Assembly: GCA_021292105.1 (NCBI GenBank)
Contig: CM037857.1
Coordinates: 27,452,677-27,516,676, forward strand
Direction: 5' to 3'
Origin: Anadara kagoshimensis
Lineage: Eukaryota; Mollusca; Bivalvia; Arcoida; Arcidae
Length of the DNA stretch: 64,000 nt
The position numbers and the translations under genes were made by a program. Below, piece by piece: positions 47,381-57,374 of this stretch. Every line of letters starts with the position of its first letter. The first letter of the stretch is position 1. The notes under the pieces are model-generated. The model searched no databases. It saw only the letters and a program-made list of their open reading frames with translations, and had not been told where the DNA came from.

Positions 47381-49589
47381 CTAGAGATTGTAACTGGGAT
47401 ACCAGTTACGTATGATTCCCCACCATCCATAAATTATCTGGTGAAAAGACCCTAGCAGGGTTAGCGCTGGGTTGTAAAAGTCTGTCGTCAAGGAAATCGC
47501 CAGTTGTAAAATTTTGTTGCCAATTTCATTACTGTGTCGCCAAAAAGGGTAAATCTTGTGATTTTCACGTCACATGCGTTTTTAATGTTGTGTATATATT
47601 GCCTTGATGAACAATTACATTTTAAAGGCAGATTGTATAAAGAACATTTGTACCGCGCCGACCTGGTAAACTAAAAAAATCATACCTTGATTGTTTTTTA
47701 AAATTTCTTTGAAAGTTAAAGTAGATTTGAATTAAAGTTTTCGGTTGAGAAAAATCGTACATTGGAAGGCCTTCTCGGCATAGGAAGTGACGTTTTCAAT
47801 GAATTTTATTGAATAAGAAATCTCAGGCCTCTGATTTGGCGTCGCCGCGTGTTACAATGAATGAACACGTATGGGAGGGTTTGCGCTGGGCATCGCTTAC
47901 TGCGATTTTTTTCTTTAACTAGCGACAAAACACGGCGCTTTGCGATTTTTCTGGCCACAAGTTTTCAAAGTTCACCGGTATCTTGGTCACCAGTAATTAA
48001 CAGGTGATACACATTGAAGCCAGTGACGGATTGGCGAGTGTCACTGAATAAACACAGTAATTAACGACTGAGTTAAGATCATTGTCTTAGGTCCGAATGT
48101 AAGACCTTCTAATGATGGGCAGGTAGATCCAAGTAATATTGGAGCGTGTCGACACTGCCTGAGGATATACCCAGGTGCCCTCCCGATGTCGTCAGACAGT
48201 ATAAACACCCATGGACTCGGAATTATTGTAAAATCCAAAATAAAATATAATAAAAGTTACCCTTTGTGATGTTTATTTAATATTTTTTCTAAAAAGTTTA
48301 TTGATTAATAATCGTGATTCAATGCGCAATACACATCATAGGAGGCCATCTGTTTGTATTTTAATTACGCGACTTATATCGGTTATTCCTATATGTTTGA
48401 GGTTCATGATCATAACGATACATCTACTCAGTCAAAATAGTAAAAGACGGACATTTTTATATGAAGCATGTATGTTAACTCTGTGTATAGTGTGTTGAAA
48501 TAGATCGACGCTGTATATATAGTCCGATTTAAAAGACCCCCTCTATTGAAAAAAACGTACTTTTCAACACGTTGAGGTACATATTAGTTTAGGTGTATTA
48601 TACGGAATAAATCTCATATTGTTATTTCCAGCATCTAAAAGACTCAGATCTTCATTGCTCTATAGATTATTTAGGTGTTTTTGATGCAAAAGAAATAAAG
48701 TCGACTCTCGTTAATTCGAAATCGGTTGAATCGAAATTTCGCTTAAATCGAAATGATACAAATGGTCAGATCGCTATGTATTTCTATGTAAATTTGTTAG
48801 TTAATTCGATATGCCGAATTTGAAGCAATTTTCAGTCCAAATTACGAAATATTACGAAAATTCCCATGTTTAAATCGAAGTGAACTTTCAGTCCAAATTA
48901 CGAAAATTCCAATGTTTAAATCGAATAAAAAAGACACAAAAATATTTTATCTTAAACTTGAACAATACCTGAAATAATTGTCCATCTCTTATTTGAAAAG
49001 TGTTAATAGTAACAGAGTGGCGGCTTACTCGGAAGATTCATTTCCGACTATACAAATTTTTGTACTCGACATACCGGTCATTAGGAAAGTGTCAGTCAGT
49101 AAAAGGAGACATTTCAATGGTGTAAACTTAAAAAAGTGGGCAGTCTTCTACTTCCACAGTCAGTGATTAACAGAAAACCCCCAAGCCATTTGATCTATCA
49201 AGGCAAATTGTATACACCATTCATCTCATTGTGTAAGGTTTTATGTACAGGCGTGTGACGTGACAAGCTGTGGTTTTAAAAATCGCCAAGTTTTTAACGG
49301 TCACTAATCGGATTAACTCATAGGTGAAAGCATTGGCTTTGTATAATTAAGGTGTCGTAACCAGCTTATGTCCATTCAGAATTGGTTTCCCCGGGTATTT
49401 AACTACGTATTGATTTACACCCACCCACCCACCTTCAAGATAACGAAAATGAACGCGTCTTGATTATCTACACAGACAACAGATTATTGGTAGCAAATTT
49501 CATCTAAATCCATCAAGCCGTTCCCGAGATATGCTGCAGCATATGGTCTTGAGAAGAAGAATAATAAGAATAATAAATAATAATAATAA
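47381..49589 (+). mobile_element. Repeat E, copy 1 (upstream copy of head-to-tail pair)
   Basis: About 2.2 kb beginning CTAGAGATTGTAACTGGGAT and ending in an AAT-rich run that abuts the next copy. It is nearly identical to copy 2 outside a few indels. A conserved block near the 3' end reads AATTTCATCTAAATCCATC then AAGCCGTTCCCGAGATATG, followed by AAG/AAT repeats, a tail style seen in several invertebrate retroelement-like families. Relative to copy 3 (585-1790), copies 1 and 2 carry extra DNA at about 48070-48510 and 48698-49280. The second block is rich in AATTCGAA/AAATCGAA words, contains a doubled ~40-bp unit (48830-48930) and may be a pogo-type insertion. No protein is recognisable; the shared 65-codon minus-strand ORF (48041-48238) is unconvincing. 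Confidence 0.85.
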
Positions 49590-50754
49590 CTAGAGATTGT
49601 AACTGGGATACCAGTTACGTATGATTCCCCACCATCCATAAATTATCTGGTGAAAAGACCCTAGCAGGGTTAGCGCTGGGTTGTAAAAGTCTGTCGTCAA
49701 GGAAATCGCCAGTTGTAAAATTTTGTTGCCAATTTCATTACTGTGTCGCCAAAAAGGGTAAATCTTGTGATTTTCACGTCACATGCGTTTTTAATGTTGT
49801 GTATATATTGCCTTGATGAACAATTACATTTTAAAGGCAGATGTGTATAAAGAACATTTGTACCGCGCCGACCTAATAAACTAAAAAAAATCATACCTTG
49901 ATTGTTTTTTTAAATTTCTTTGAAAGTTAAAGTAGATTTGAATTAAAGTTTTCGGTTGAGAAAAATCGTACATTGGAAGGCCTTCTCGGCATAGGAAGTG
50001 ACGTTTTCAATGAATTTTATTGAATAAGAAATCTCAGGCCTCTGATTTGGCGTCGCCGCGTGTTACAATGAATGAACACGTATGGGAGGGATTGCGCTGG
50101 GCATCGCTTACTGCGATTTTTTTCTTTAACTAGCGACAAAACCCGGCGCTTTGCGATTTTTCTGGCCACAAGTTTTCAAAGTTCACCGGTATCTTGGTCA
50201 CCAGTAATTAACAGGTGGATACACATTGAAGCCAGTGACGGATTGGCAAGTGTCACTGAATAAACACAGTAATTAACGACTGAGTTAAGATCATTGTCTT
50301 AGGTCCGAATGTAAGACCTTCTAATGATGGGCAGGTAGATCCAAGTAATATTGGAGCGTGTCGACACTGCCTGAGGATATACCCAGGTGCCCTCCCGATG
50401 TCGTCAGACAGTATAAACACCCATGGACTCGGAATTATTGTAAAATCCAAAATAAAATATAATAAAAGTTACCCTTTGTGATGTTTATTTAATATTTTTT
50501 CTAAAAAGTTTATTGATTAATAATCGTGATTCAATGCGCAATACACATCATAGGAGGCCATCTGTTTGTATTTTAATTACGCGACTTATATCGGTTATTC
50601 CTATATGTTTGAGGATCATGATCATAACGATACATCTACTCAAATCGAAATGATACAAATGGTCCCGTCAGATCGCTATGTATTTCTATGTAAATTTGTT
50701 AGTTAATTCGATATGCCGAATTTGAAGCAAATTTTCAGTCCAAATTACGAAATA

Positions 50755-51781
50755 CCGTATAGCGGGTTATTTTCGCGGAGTGTAAATTTTGGCGTATTTT
50801 GGCGGTAGCATTAAAATCGCCAAAACATTTATCGCCAAAAAATGGAACAGTCAAAATTTATTACCTCAACAATATCTTACACTGTGACAAAGTAAATACA
50901 GTAGAAATTCGATCGCTCGAACGACGATGCCCTGAATACTCCGGATAAGTTATCTGCCGGTCCCGTCCAAATCCCTATTAAATCATATGTAAATAAACCT
51001 CGATCGCTCGAACTACAATAGCTCGAATACCCCCGCTCGTTTGAACAATAAATAATTTTCGGAGGTGTAAATTTGGTGAAAATTCAGCTTCTTTCGCTCG
51101 AATACAATTTTATCAGAATGACATGTGGTCAGTCAATGTAAACAAAACACAAGCTGAAGCCATGATACAGATTTCACCGAAAGTAATAGAGCGAAACGAA
51201 ATAACTCGCCTGGAACATCGAGTGTTACTCAAGATTAGTAATTAACCATGATCAGTTCAGTAATCTATTAATCCGATTACAACCCACAGTTGCGTGATCG
51301 GTAAAACACCTGAGTCCACACCAGATGATTAACTTTTTATCTCATCATTAAATATTCATATTCTGTTATTTACATGTCATGGGAATGCGCGCGGCAATGT
51401 GTATTACCGGCAGTTCCGGTGATTATTAATAACCGGCCATGTGCTCTGTATTATAACGAAAATAAAGTAAGTTTATTTTATACAGTTATATCATCAGTTG
51501 TTGTTATTTACTTTCACTTTCAACCAAATTTATTAAATTCAAATGAACTGTCCATATCGATAGATTTGCTGTTCGAAGTTCAACATTTTATTTACAAACG
51601 AAGTTTGAAAACTTCGAGATATTATTGTGAATCTAACAGCAGTTTTCTATTGTAATAAAAATCGTCAAAATAAAAACTTGTAATGTTTTAATCGCTAAAA
51701 TAAATACGACAAAATTTACAACTGACTTTTTTTGGTCAAAAACGCCAAAATTTAGCCCCGCCAAAATAACCCGCTATACGG
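50755..51781. mobile_element. TA-flanked inverted-repeat DNA transposon (non-autonomous)
   Basis: This 1,027-bp insertion in E copy 2 is absent from E copy 1, which reads GAAATATTACG at the site. It is bounded by TA at 50753-50754 and at 51782-51783. The termini are inverted: the first 19 bases (CCGTATAGCGGGTTATTTT) recur exactly as the reverse complement at the right end, and similarity continues to roughly 45 bp. TA duplication and inverted ends fit the Tc1/mariner superfamily. No transposase is seen. A 93-codon ORF inside (51374-51655) resembles nothing I know. Starting near 50898, an internal stretch with repeated CGATCGCTCGAAC blocks looks like a pogo/Tigger-type end and may be an older nested piece. 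Confidence 0.88.
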
Positions 51782-51974
51782 TATTACGAAAATTCCCATG
51801 TTTAAATCGAAGTGAACTTTCAGTCCAAATTACGAAAATTCCTATGTTTAAATCGAATAAAAAAGACACAAAAATATTTTATCTTAAACTTGAACAATAC
51901 CTGAAATAATTTATTTGAAAAGTGTTAATAGTAACAGAGTGGCGGCTTACTCGGAAGATTCATTTCCGACTATA

Positions 51975-54675
51975 TAGTTTTTGAAATTCGTTAAAACAGA
52001 AGTAGAGACCAAATTACCGGAAATAAAACCACGCTATCAATATAAACAAAGTAAAAGTAGAAGGAAACCGTACTGGAATAATGAACTACAAAGTCTTTGG
52101 AACACAGCTTGCGAGAAAGAAAATAATTGGTTGAAATTCAAAGGGAATAAATGTTCAAAACGATTACTGCGGACGGAGTTTTGTGATGCGCGAAATATAT
52201 TTGACAAAACACTAAGGAAAGAAAAACGTCGCTTTCAGTTACAGCAGCAAAATGAACTACTTAACCAATATCAACAGCCCAACTCAAGGAACTTCTGGAA
52301 GAGCATTGGTAAAATCGGAATAGCAAATGAGCGCAAAATTGACATTCCATGGGAAATACGTAGTGAAACTGGTGAAAAGTGCACCGATATAGATACAGTG
52401 ATGGACACTTGGAAATCATCATTTGAAAAATTGTATAACGATGGTAGCGATAACTCGGATATTCAGTTAAATTATGATTTAAATAGAAACTGTGTAAATA
52501 ATGACATTTCTATCCTTAACAATGACATAGATTTCAGCGAAGTCAGAGATGCAGTTTATAGAGCCAAATTAAATAAAGCAGTCGGCCTAGATGAAATCGC
52601 GGCAGAATATTTAAAGAATGACTATTGTATAAATATTTTATATAAAATAATCTCCTACTGCTTTCAGACCGGAAAAGTTCCCGAAGAATGGTGTAAAAGC
52701 ATGATTAACCCAATCTTGAAACCAAATAAAGAACCAACCGATCCACTAGGATACAGAGGCATAGCACTTATATCGGTACCTTGCAAAATATACTCTGATA
52801 TTTTAAATAAAAGGCTTTCGGCGTACTTGGAGGACAATCAGCTACTTGCGGACGAACAGAACGGATTTAGAACAGAAAGAAGTTGTATTGAACATCTTTA
52901 CTCAATTACGGAAATCATAAACTCTCGTAAACTCGAACGTAAACAGACATTTGCGTGTTTTATTGACTTTAAAAAGGCATTCGATACAGTAAACCAGGAC
53001 ATGTTATATTTTAAAATGCAGCAAGTAGGAATTTCGGGTCGCTTTTTATCCGCTGTAAAGTCGCTATATTGTGATGTTAAATGCTCTATTAAAATCAACG
53101 GACTATTAACTGATATGTTTGGAGTACACCAAGGAGTTAAACAAGGTTGTAAGTTATCACCAACACTTTTCTCTATATACATCAACGATTTAGTGGACGA
53201 TATTAACAGTTTAAACATTGGTATTCAGGTAAATGAAGATCAACTAATATCCATATTATTGTACGCCGATGATATCGTGTTATTGGCACCCGATGAACAT
53301 AGTCTACAACACATGATTGATGTTGTCAGGAACTGGTGTAGCAGATGGCGTTTATCAGTGAATTTCGAAAAAACAAAAATCTTACATTTCAGAAATCCAA
53401 GTATTCCACGATCAGACAAGGACATATATTATGGTGACACAAAATTGGACTACGACACGAAATATAGATATTTAGGATTATGGTTATGTGACACTTTTAA
53501 CTGGAAGTTTACTATTCAAGAAATAAAGAAATCAGCCAGTAGAGCCCTCTCAGTTTTGTACAACAAATTTTTATTATGCGGAGGAATGGATTATACCATT
53601 TATACGAAACTTTATGAATCTCTTGTGCAGCCTGTTCTGTTATATGGATCTAGTATTTGGGGCATTAATACATATAAGGAACTTGAAGTGATTCAAAACA
53701 GAGCTTGTAAATATTTCCTAGGGGCATCGAAGAACGCATCGAATCTTGCAGTTAGAGGAGATATGGGATGGATATCGGTCGATACAAAACAAAAAATCGA
53801 AGCTGCACGCCTGTATGTTAAATTGCGTGTCTTACCACAAGACCGTCTAGTTTTTAAAATTTTTAGTGCTAGTAGGCATAAGAGTAGATCTTGGCATTCC
53901 AGAATATATAGTTTTTTAAATAATCTAAATGTGTGCAATCAAGAGTTTTATTCTTTAACTTATTTTAACCAGATATGTATTTTAAAAGAGAAATTATGTG
54001 TTTTAGATTGTGAAAAATGGGTTACTGATATTTTTAATGATAGAAATTGTGAAAATGGAAATAAGTTACGTACATTCCGACAATTTAAAAATTCCTTAAA
54101 TGTAAGTAATTATGTGAAATGTGTAAAATTTAGAGACCAAAGGAAAATACTATCAAACTTTAGATGCGGATCCTTACCACTCGAGATTGAAACCGGCAGA
54201 TATGCCAAGCCAAAAATACCAGTCTGTGATAGAATTTGTAAATATTGTGATTTTAATATGGTTGAATCTGAGCAACATTTTTTAATTGAGTGTCCTTTTT
54301 ATGATGATATTAGATATGATATTTTTAACTATATGTATAACAAAAACAATCTTTTTTACAGCTTGGACAATTTAAGTAAATTTTTATTGATTATGAATGA
54401 TGATGATGTACAAATTATTTTAGCCAAAACTTTAAATTTAATGTTTAAACGACGGAAATCTGTTTTATGTTGATTAATTTATTAACATTCTTCTGTGATA
54501 CTTGTGATTTTTATTGTACATAGCTATTTTGACAGTGTCTCGTATGCCTTTATAGGCAGGGTACCATACATTTTAATACATGTTTTTATATAATGTACAT
54601 AATATTTATTTTTATGTGTAATATCTGTATGTTGGTATGTGACACTTTAATAAATTATTATACTACTACTATAAC
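51975..54675 (+). mobile_element. Truncated LINE inserted in repeat E copy 2
   Basis: The boundaries come from comparison with the empty site in E copy 1, which reads CCGACTATACAAATTT near 49050. In copy 2, host sequence stops after CCGACTATA (51974) and resumes at TACAAATTTTTG (54676). At most a 2-bp duplication (TA) is visible, unusually short for target-primed insertion. The 3' UTR runs about 200 bp after the stop codon, contains AATAAA near its end and finishes in a short TAC/ACT-rich tail instead of poly(A). Confidence 0.9.
51981..54473 (+). CDS. Non-LTR retrotransposon reverse transcriptase, 5'-truncated
   Basis: Uninterrupted frame of 830 codons. It lacks a natural start: codon 1 is TTG, an in-frame TAG sits at 51975-51977, and the insertion boundary is at 51974/51975, so this is the surviving 3' part of a longer polyprotein whose endonuclease is absent. 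KPYWNNEL (residues 29-36) resembles the linker that normally joins endonuclease to RT. The RT fingers and palm follow: NKAVGLDEI (198-206), QNGFRTERSC (293-302), motif A FIDFKKAFD with catalytic D329, motif B QGVKQGCKLSP (384-394), motif C YADD (428-431), motif D-like NFEKTKILHF (461-470) and motif E-like YRYLGLWL (495-502). The C-terminus has a CX2CX9HX4C cluster (C753, C756, H766, C771), common in jockey/CR1/I-like elements. No RNase H domain follows. The established role is target-primed reverse transcription of the element's own RNA. The absence of stops suggests a young insertion. I do not assign a clade. Confidence 0.95.
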   Translation: MKFVKTEVETKLPEIKPRYQYKQSKSRRKPYWNNELQSLWNTACEKENNWLKFKGNKCSKRLLRTEFCDARNIFDKTLRKEKRRFQLQQQNELLNQYQQPNSRNFWKSIGKIGIANERKIDIPWEIRSETGEKCTDIDTVMDTWKSSFEKLYNDGSDNSDIQLNYDLNRNCVNNDISILNNDIDFSEVRDAVYRAKLNKAVGLDEIAAEYLKNDYCINILYKIISYCFQTGKVPEEWCKSMINPILKPNKEPTDPLGYRGIALISVPCKIYSDILNKRLSAYLEDNQLLADEQNGFRTERSCIEHLYSITEIINSRKLERKQTFACFIDFKKAFDTVNQDMLYFKMQQVGISGRFLSAVKSLYCDVKCSIKINGLLTDMFGVHQGVKQGCKLSPTLFSIYINDLVDDINSLNIGIQVNEDQLISILLYADDIVLLAPDEHSLQHMIDVVRNWCSRWRLSVNFEKTKILHFRNPSIPRSDKDIYYGDTKLDYDTKYRYLGLWLCDTFNWKFTIQEIKKSASRALSVLYNKFLLCGGMDYTIYTKLYESLVQPVLLYGSSIWGINTYKELEVIQNRACKYFLGASKNASNLAVRGDMGWISVDTKQKIEAARLYVKLRVLPQDRLVFKIFSASRHKSRSWHSRIYSFLNNLNVCNQEFYSLTYFNQICILKEKLCVLDCEKWVTDIFNDRNCENGNKLRTFRQFKNSLNVSNYVKCVKFRDQRKILSNFRCGSLPLEIETGRYAKPKIPVCDRICKYCDFNMVESEQHFLIECPFYDDIRYDIFNYMYNKNNLFYSLDNLSKFLLIMNDDDVQIILAKTLNLMFKRRKSVLC

Positions 54676-55210
54676 TACAAATTTTTGTACTCGACATACC
54701 GGTCATTAGGAAAGTGTCAGTCAGTAAAAGGAGACATTTCAATGGTGTAAACTTAAAAAAGTGGGCAGTCTTCTACTTCCACAGTCAGTGATTAACAGAA
54801 AACCCCCAAGCCATTTGATCTATCAAGGCAAATTGTATACACCATTCATCTCATTGTGTAAGGTTTTATGTACAGGCGTGTGACGTGACAAGCTGTGGTT
54901 TTAAAAATCGCCAAGTTTTTAACGGTCACTAATCGGATTAACTCATAGGTGAAAGCATTGGCTTTGTATAATTAAGGTGTCGTAACCAGCTTATGTCCAT
55001 TCAGAATTGGTTTCCCCGGGTATTTAACTACGTATTGATTTACACCCACCCACCCACCTTCAAGATAACGAAAATAAACGCGTCTTGATTATCTACACAG
55101 ACAACAGATTATTGGTAGCAAATTTCATCTAAATCCATCAAGCCGTTCCCGAGATATGCTGCAGCATATGGTCTTGAGAAGAAGAATAATAAGAATAATA
55201 ATAAGAATAA

Positions 55211-55328
55211 TAAGAAGAAACAGAACGAAAACAATATGATTCCCCACCTTCGGTGGTGGGGAATCATAATAAGAAGAAACAGAACGAAAACAATATGATT
55301 CCCCACCTTCGGTGGTGGGGAATCATAA
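55211..55328 (+). repeat. Two 59-bp units, each with a perfect terminal hairpin
   Basis: Units 55211-55269 and 55270-55328 are near identical. Each holds the inverted repeat GATTCCCCACC...GGTGGGGAATC (stem 11 bp, loop TTCGGT) at 55238-55265 and 55297-55324, preceded by AAACAGAACGAAAACAATAT. Copy 3 of E (near 610-650) has one related hairpin with CCCACCACCATAGGTGGGG. Copy 1 has none at its 3' end. The hairpin is probably the true 3' end of E. Confidence 0.85.
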
Positions 55329-55506
55329 TAATTGAAAATACAGAAAATGTTATTAGAATTAAATGCATGTAGTGAACTCTCTGTATGATACTTCCGTAAT
55401 ACATGCGAAGAACATAATTATAATAACATCATAACACCGAATCCTTTATGAACTTAACTGCGAAGATGGTACAGACCTGTCGAAAGTTTAACATTGATCT
55501 AACGAA

Positions 55507-55880
55507 AAGGTTGGTTGTTTAGATGAATGTTGTTTAACGTCACATCGGCAATTTTTCAGCTATTCGCAACGAGAATGATAATTATTCTTTATGGATTAAT
55601 TTATGAACAAGTTCAAGTGCAAATGTGTTTTATGGTCTGCCTTGTGCCAGCGCGTACTCAGGGCGACTTAAAGGTGCTAGCTTACCGATTCAGTACCCCG
55701 TATACAAGTGTACCACTCCCCCAGTCACATTATACTGATACCAGGTGAACCAGTAAAGGCCAACGGCAAGGAAAATTCACTTCCCCACATGTGGTCTGAG
55801 CGGAACTCGAACTCACAGTGGAGAAAGATCCTTGATTTGTAGACTGATGTCTTATCCATTAGGCCACGGCGGCCTCTGAA
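55507..55880 (-). mobile_element. SINE C copy with 8-bp target duplication, inside MITE D
   Basis: Minus strand, 3' domain first (CAGCTATTCGCAACGAG), head last (TCTTATCCATTAGGCC). CTAACGAA flanks it at 55499-55506 and 55881-55888; removing the SINE and one CTAACGAA restores the MITE D start. Confidence 0.85.
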
Positions 55881-56023
55881 CTAACGAATAGGAGTTTAAG
55901 ATCGGATGTCGAATAGCTAATATGTAAACAGCTGTCGAATGACTTATATGTAAACAGCTCGTGGCTAAACGGCGAGAAAAATATATAGCGATCACAAACA
56001 AACATGTTATTAATGAAATACAT

Positions 56024-56165
56024 GGTATTCCACCAGGGAAGGGAGACCAGCTGCTCTGGAAGGGTAAGCACCTCTTGTTTAGCTATTTACATCCATAAAG
56101 TGTATAATGAAAGTTAAGAATGAAAGAAACATGGGACTGAGGGACATCGAGCATAGTGACGGAAA
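56024..56165 (-). mobile_element. Repeat B fragment inside MITE D
   Basis: About B 180-320 on the minus strand (CCACCAGGGAAGGGAGACC, GGTAAGCACCTCTTGTTTAG). Lies within the D element at 55468-56239. Confidence 0.65.
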
Positions 56166-56239
56166 ACTATCGAGTTATAGTTAAAGAATGGTCAAGATTC
56201 GGCACTGGCTTAGTGTTAAACTTTCGACAGGTCTGTACT

Positions 56240-57124
56240 ATACATGCTGATGGCTTCTGTCTCTTTTTGTGAGCACATACATACGTACATACATCAATTC
56301 TATCTATACTGTACGGTGTCATGACTTACGATGATATGTTTGACCTCCTTTGTGCATCAATGTGTTTTATTAGGCTTTTAAGAAGTCTTTAGATTCTTGG
56401 TTAAGGATGGTGTTTATAATGTTATGACAGCTACTCCTGATTTACTGTCCCTAATTTCATGCTCATCAACACGTACAGGAATATTTTCATCATAACCTTT
56501 AAGCTTCTAGCGGTTTTAGTGTGAAGATATTCTATTTATGACTCTTTCTGTATATTTGTAGAGAGAATTTACGACTCTCATTAATTTACACCAGTTTTAC
56601 ACACATTCCATTCTGGATATTTTTTCCGCAAAACACTGTGTTTTAACACATACAGTACAGTACTATCAAAAGCTGAACACTAAACAAATGAATTAGTGCC
56701 AAGTCAACAGCTCATTTCGCTTCTTCTTAACCTATAACTTTAAAGCTTTTCGCCAGTTGCTATATATCTATTGATATCTTTTCTGTTACAAGCCATCCAT
56801 ATCTCGACCACTCTTTTTTGTAAGCTCAGTGTTAAACTTTCGACAGCTCCGTATCTTATCATAATTATGCGGGTGTTTTGAATATTTGTCTTTGTTAAGA
56901 ATTCAATTCTTCACATGCCACATAGACAGTTAAGACCACAAAATGCAATAAAAAATAATTTAAAAGAACCACAGTCTAGATAATTAATTGGAAATAAATA
57001 GGTTGCATGTAAAAGGAAAAAATAATTTGTAATGAAATGTTGGGACATTTGTGGCCGAGTTGTCGAAAACACGCGTCTCAAGTAAAACATGTACTAGTAT
57101 ATACAAATTCAGATAACATAAAAA
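56240..57124. other. Mostly unrecognised
   Basis: ACAT/ACGT tetranucleotides near 56275 and the D fragment at 56690-56862; otherwise nothing. Confidence 0.5.
56690..56862. mobile_element. MITE D right part
   Basis: ATTAGTGCCAAGTCAACAGC at the left and AGTGTTAAACTTTCGACAGC at the right. Same order of blocks as at 11086 but without tandem amplification. Confidence 0.6.
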
Positions 57125-57370
57125 AACGCTTCTATGGTTTAGTGTTACATCGCCCGTCTTTGCTGTACGGGAAGTCGTGGATCCGATGTCCCGTCTGAGA
57201 CATACATTTGAGATCCTTCCTCGATGCTAGATATATATTAAAAGGACAGAGTTTCAACTGGAATACCAGTATAATATGACTTGGAGAGTGATACGCTTGC
57301 CTGTTGCATACTGATTCGGTGAGCTAGCACCTTAAAGTCAACTTGAGTGTGTAAGCGATGTTTTAGCGCT
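57125..57370 (+). mobile_element. SINE C-like body with a different tRNA-like head
   Basis: The body (ATATGACTTGGAGAGTGATA, GCTAGCACCTTAAAGTC) is SINE C. The head reads ATGGTTTAGTGTTACATCG and GTCGTGGATCCGATGTCCCG, unlike the other heads. The 3' domain is missing. Confidence 0.55.
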
Positions 57371-57374
57371 CTTA

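Larger units (their letters stand above)
49590..55330 (+). mobile_element. Repeat E, copy 2, carrying two later insertions
   Basis: Starts with the same CTAGAGATTGTAACTGGG as copy 1, directly at that copy's last base. It differs by scattered substitutions, loss of about 315 bp corresponding to copy-1 positions 48431-48745, a 10-bp deletion near 51910, the TA-flanked transposon (50755-51781) and the LINE (51975-54675). After the LINE the E sequence resumes and continues through the AAG/AAT tail to a duplicated terminal hairpin. High identity and head-to-tail order point to a recent tandem duplication or back-to-back insertion. Confidence 0.85.
55468..56239. mobile_element. MITE D copy enlarged by nested insertions
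   Basis: Left end GGTACAGACCTGTCGAAAGT and right end ACTTTCGACAGGTCTGTAC are perfect inverted repeats. Between them lie a SINE C (55507-55880), a B fragment (56024-56165) and D interior (GTCGAATAGCTAATATG). Confidence 0.75.

Noticed and set aside
48041-48238. Conserved 65-residue protein, identical at 50253-50450
   Set aside because: Identity only reflects the recent E duplication; no recognisable domain, and the block is absent from E copy 3.
51981-51983. Methionine start of the LINE ORF
   Set aside because: The codon is TTG, with TAG two codons upstream and the insertion border next to it. This is a truncation point, not a start.
47381-55330. E as a Helitron because of its 3' hairpin
   Set aside because: No TC start or CTRR end in the right place, and the hairpin is followed by an AT-rich tail. 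The conserved block and purine repeats fit a retroelement-like tail better.
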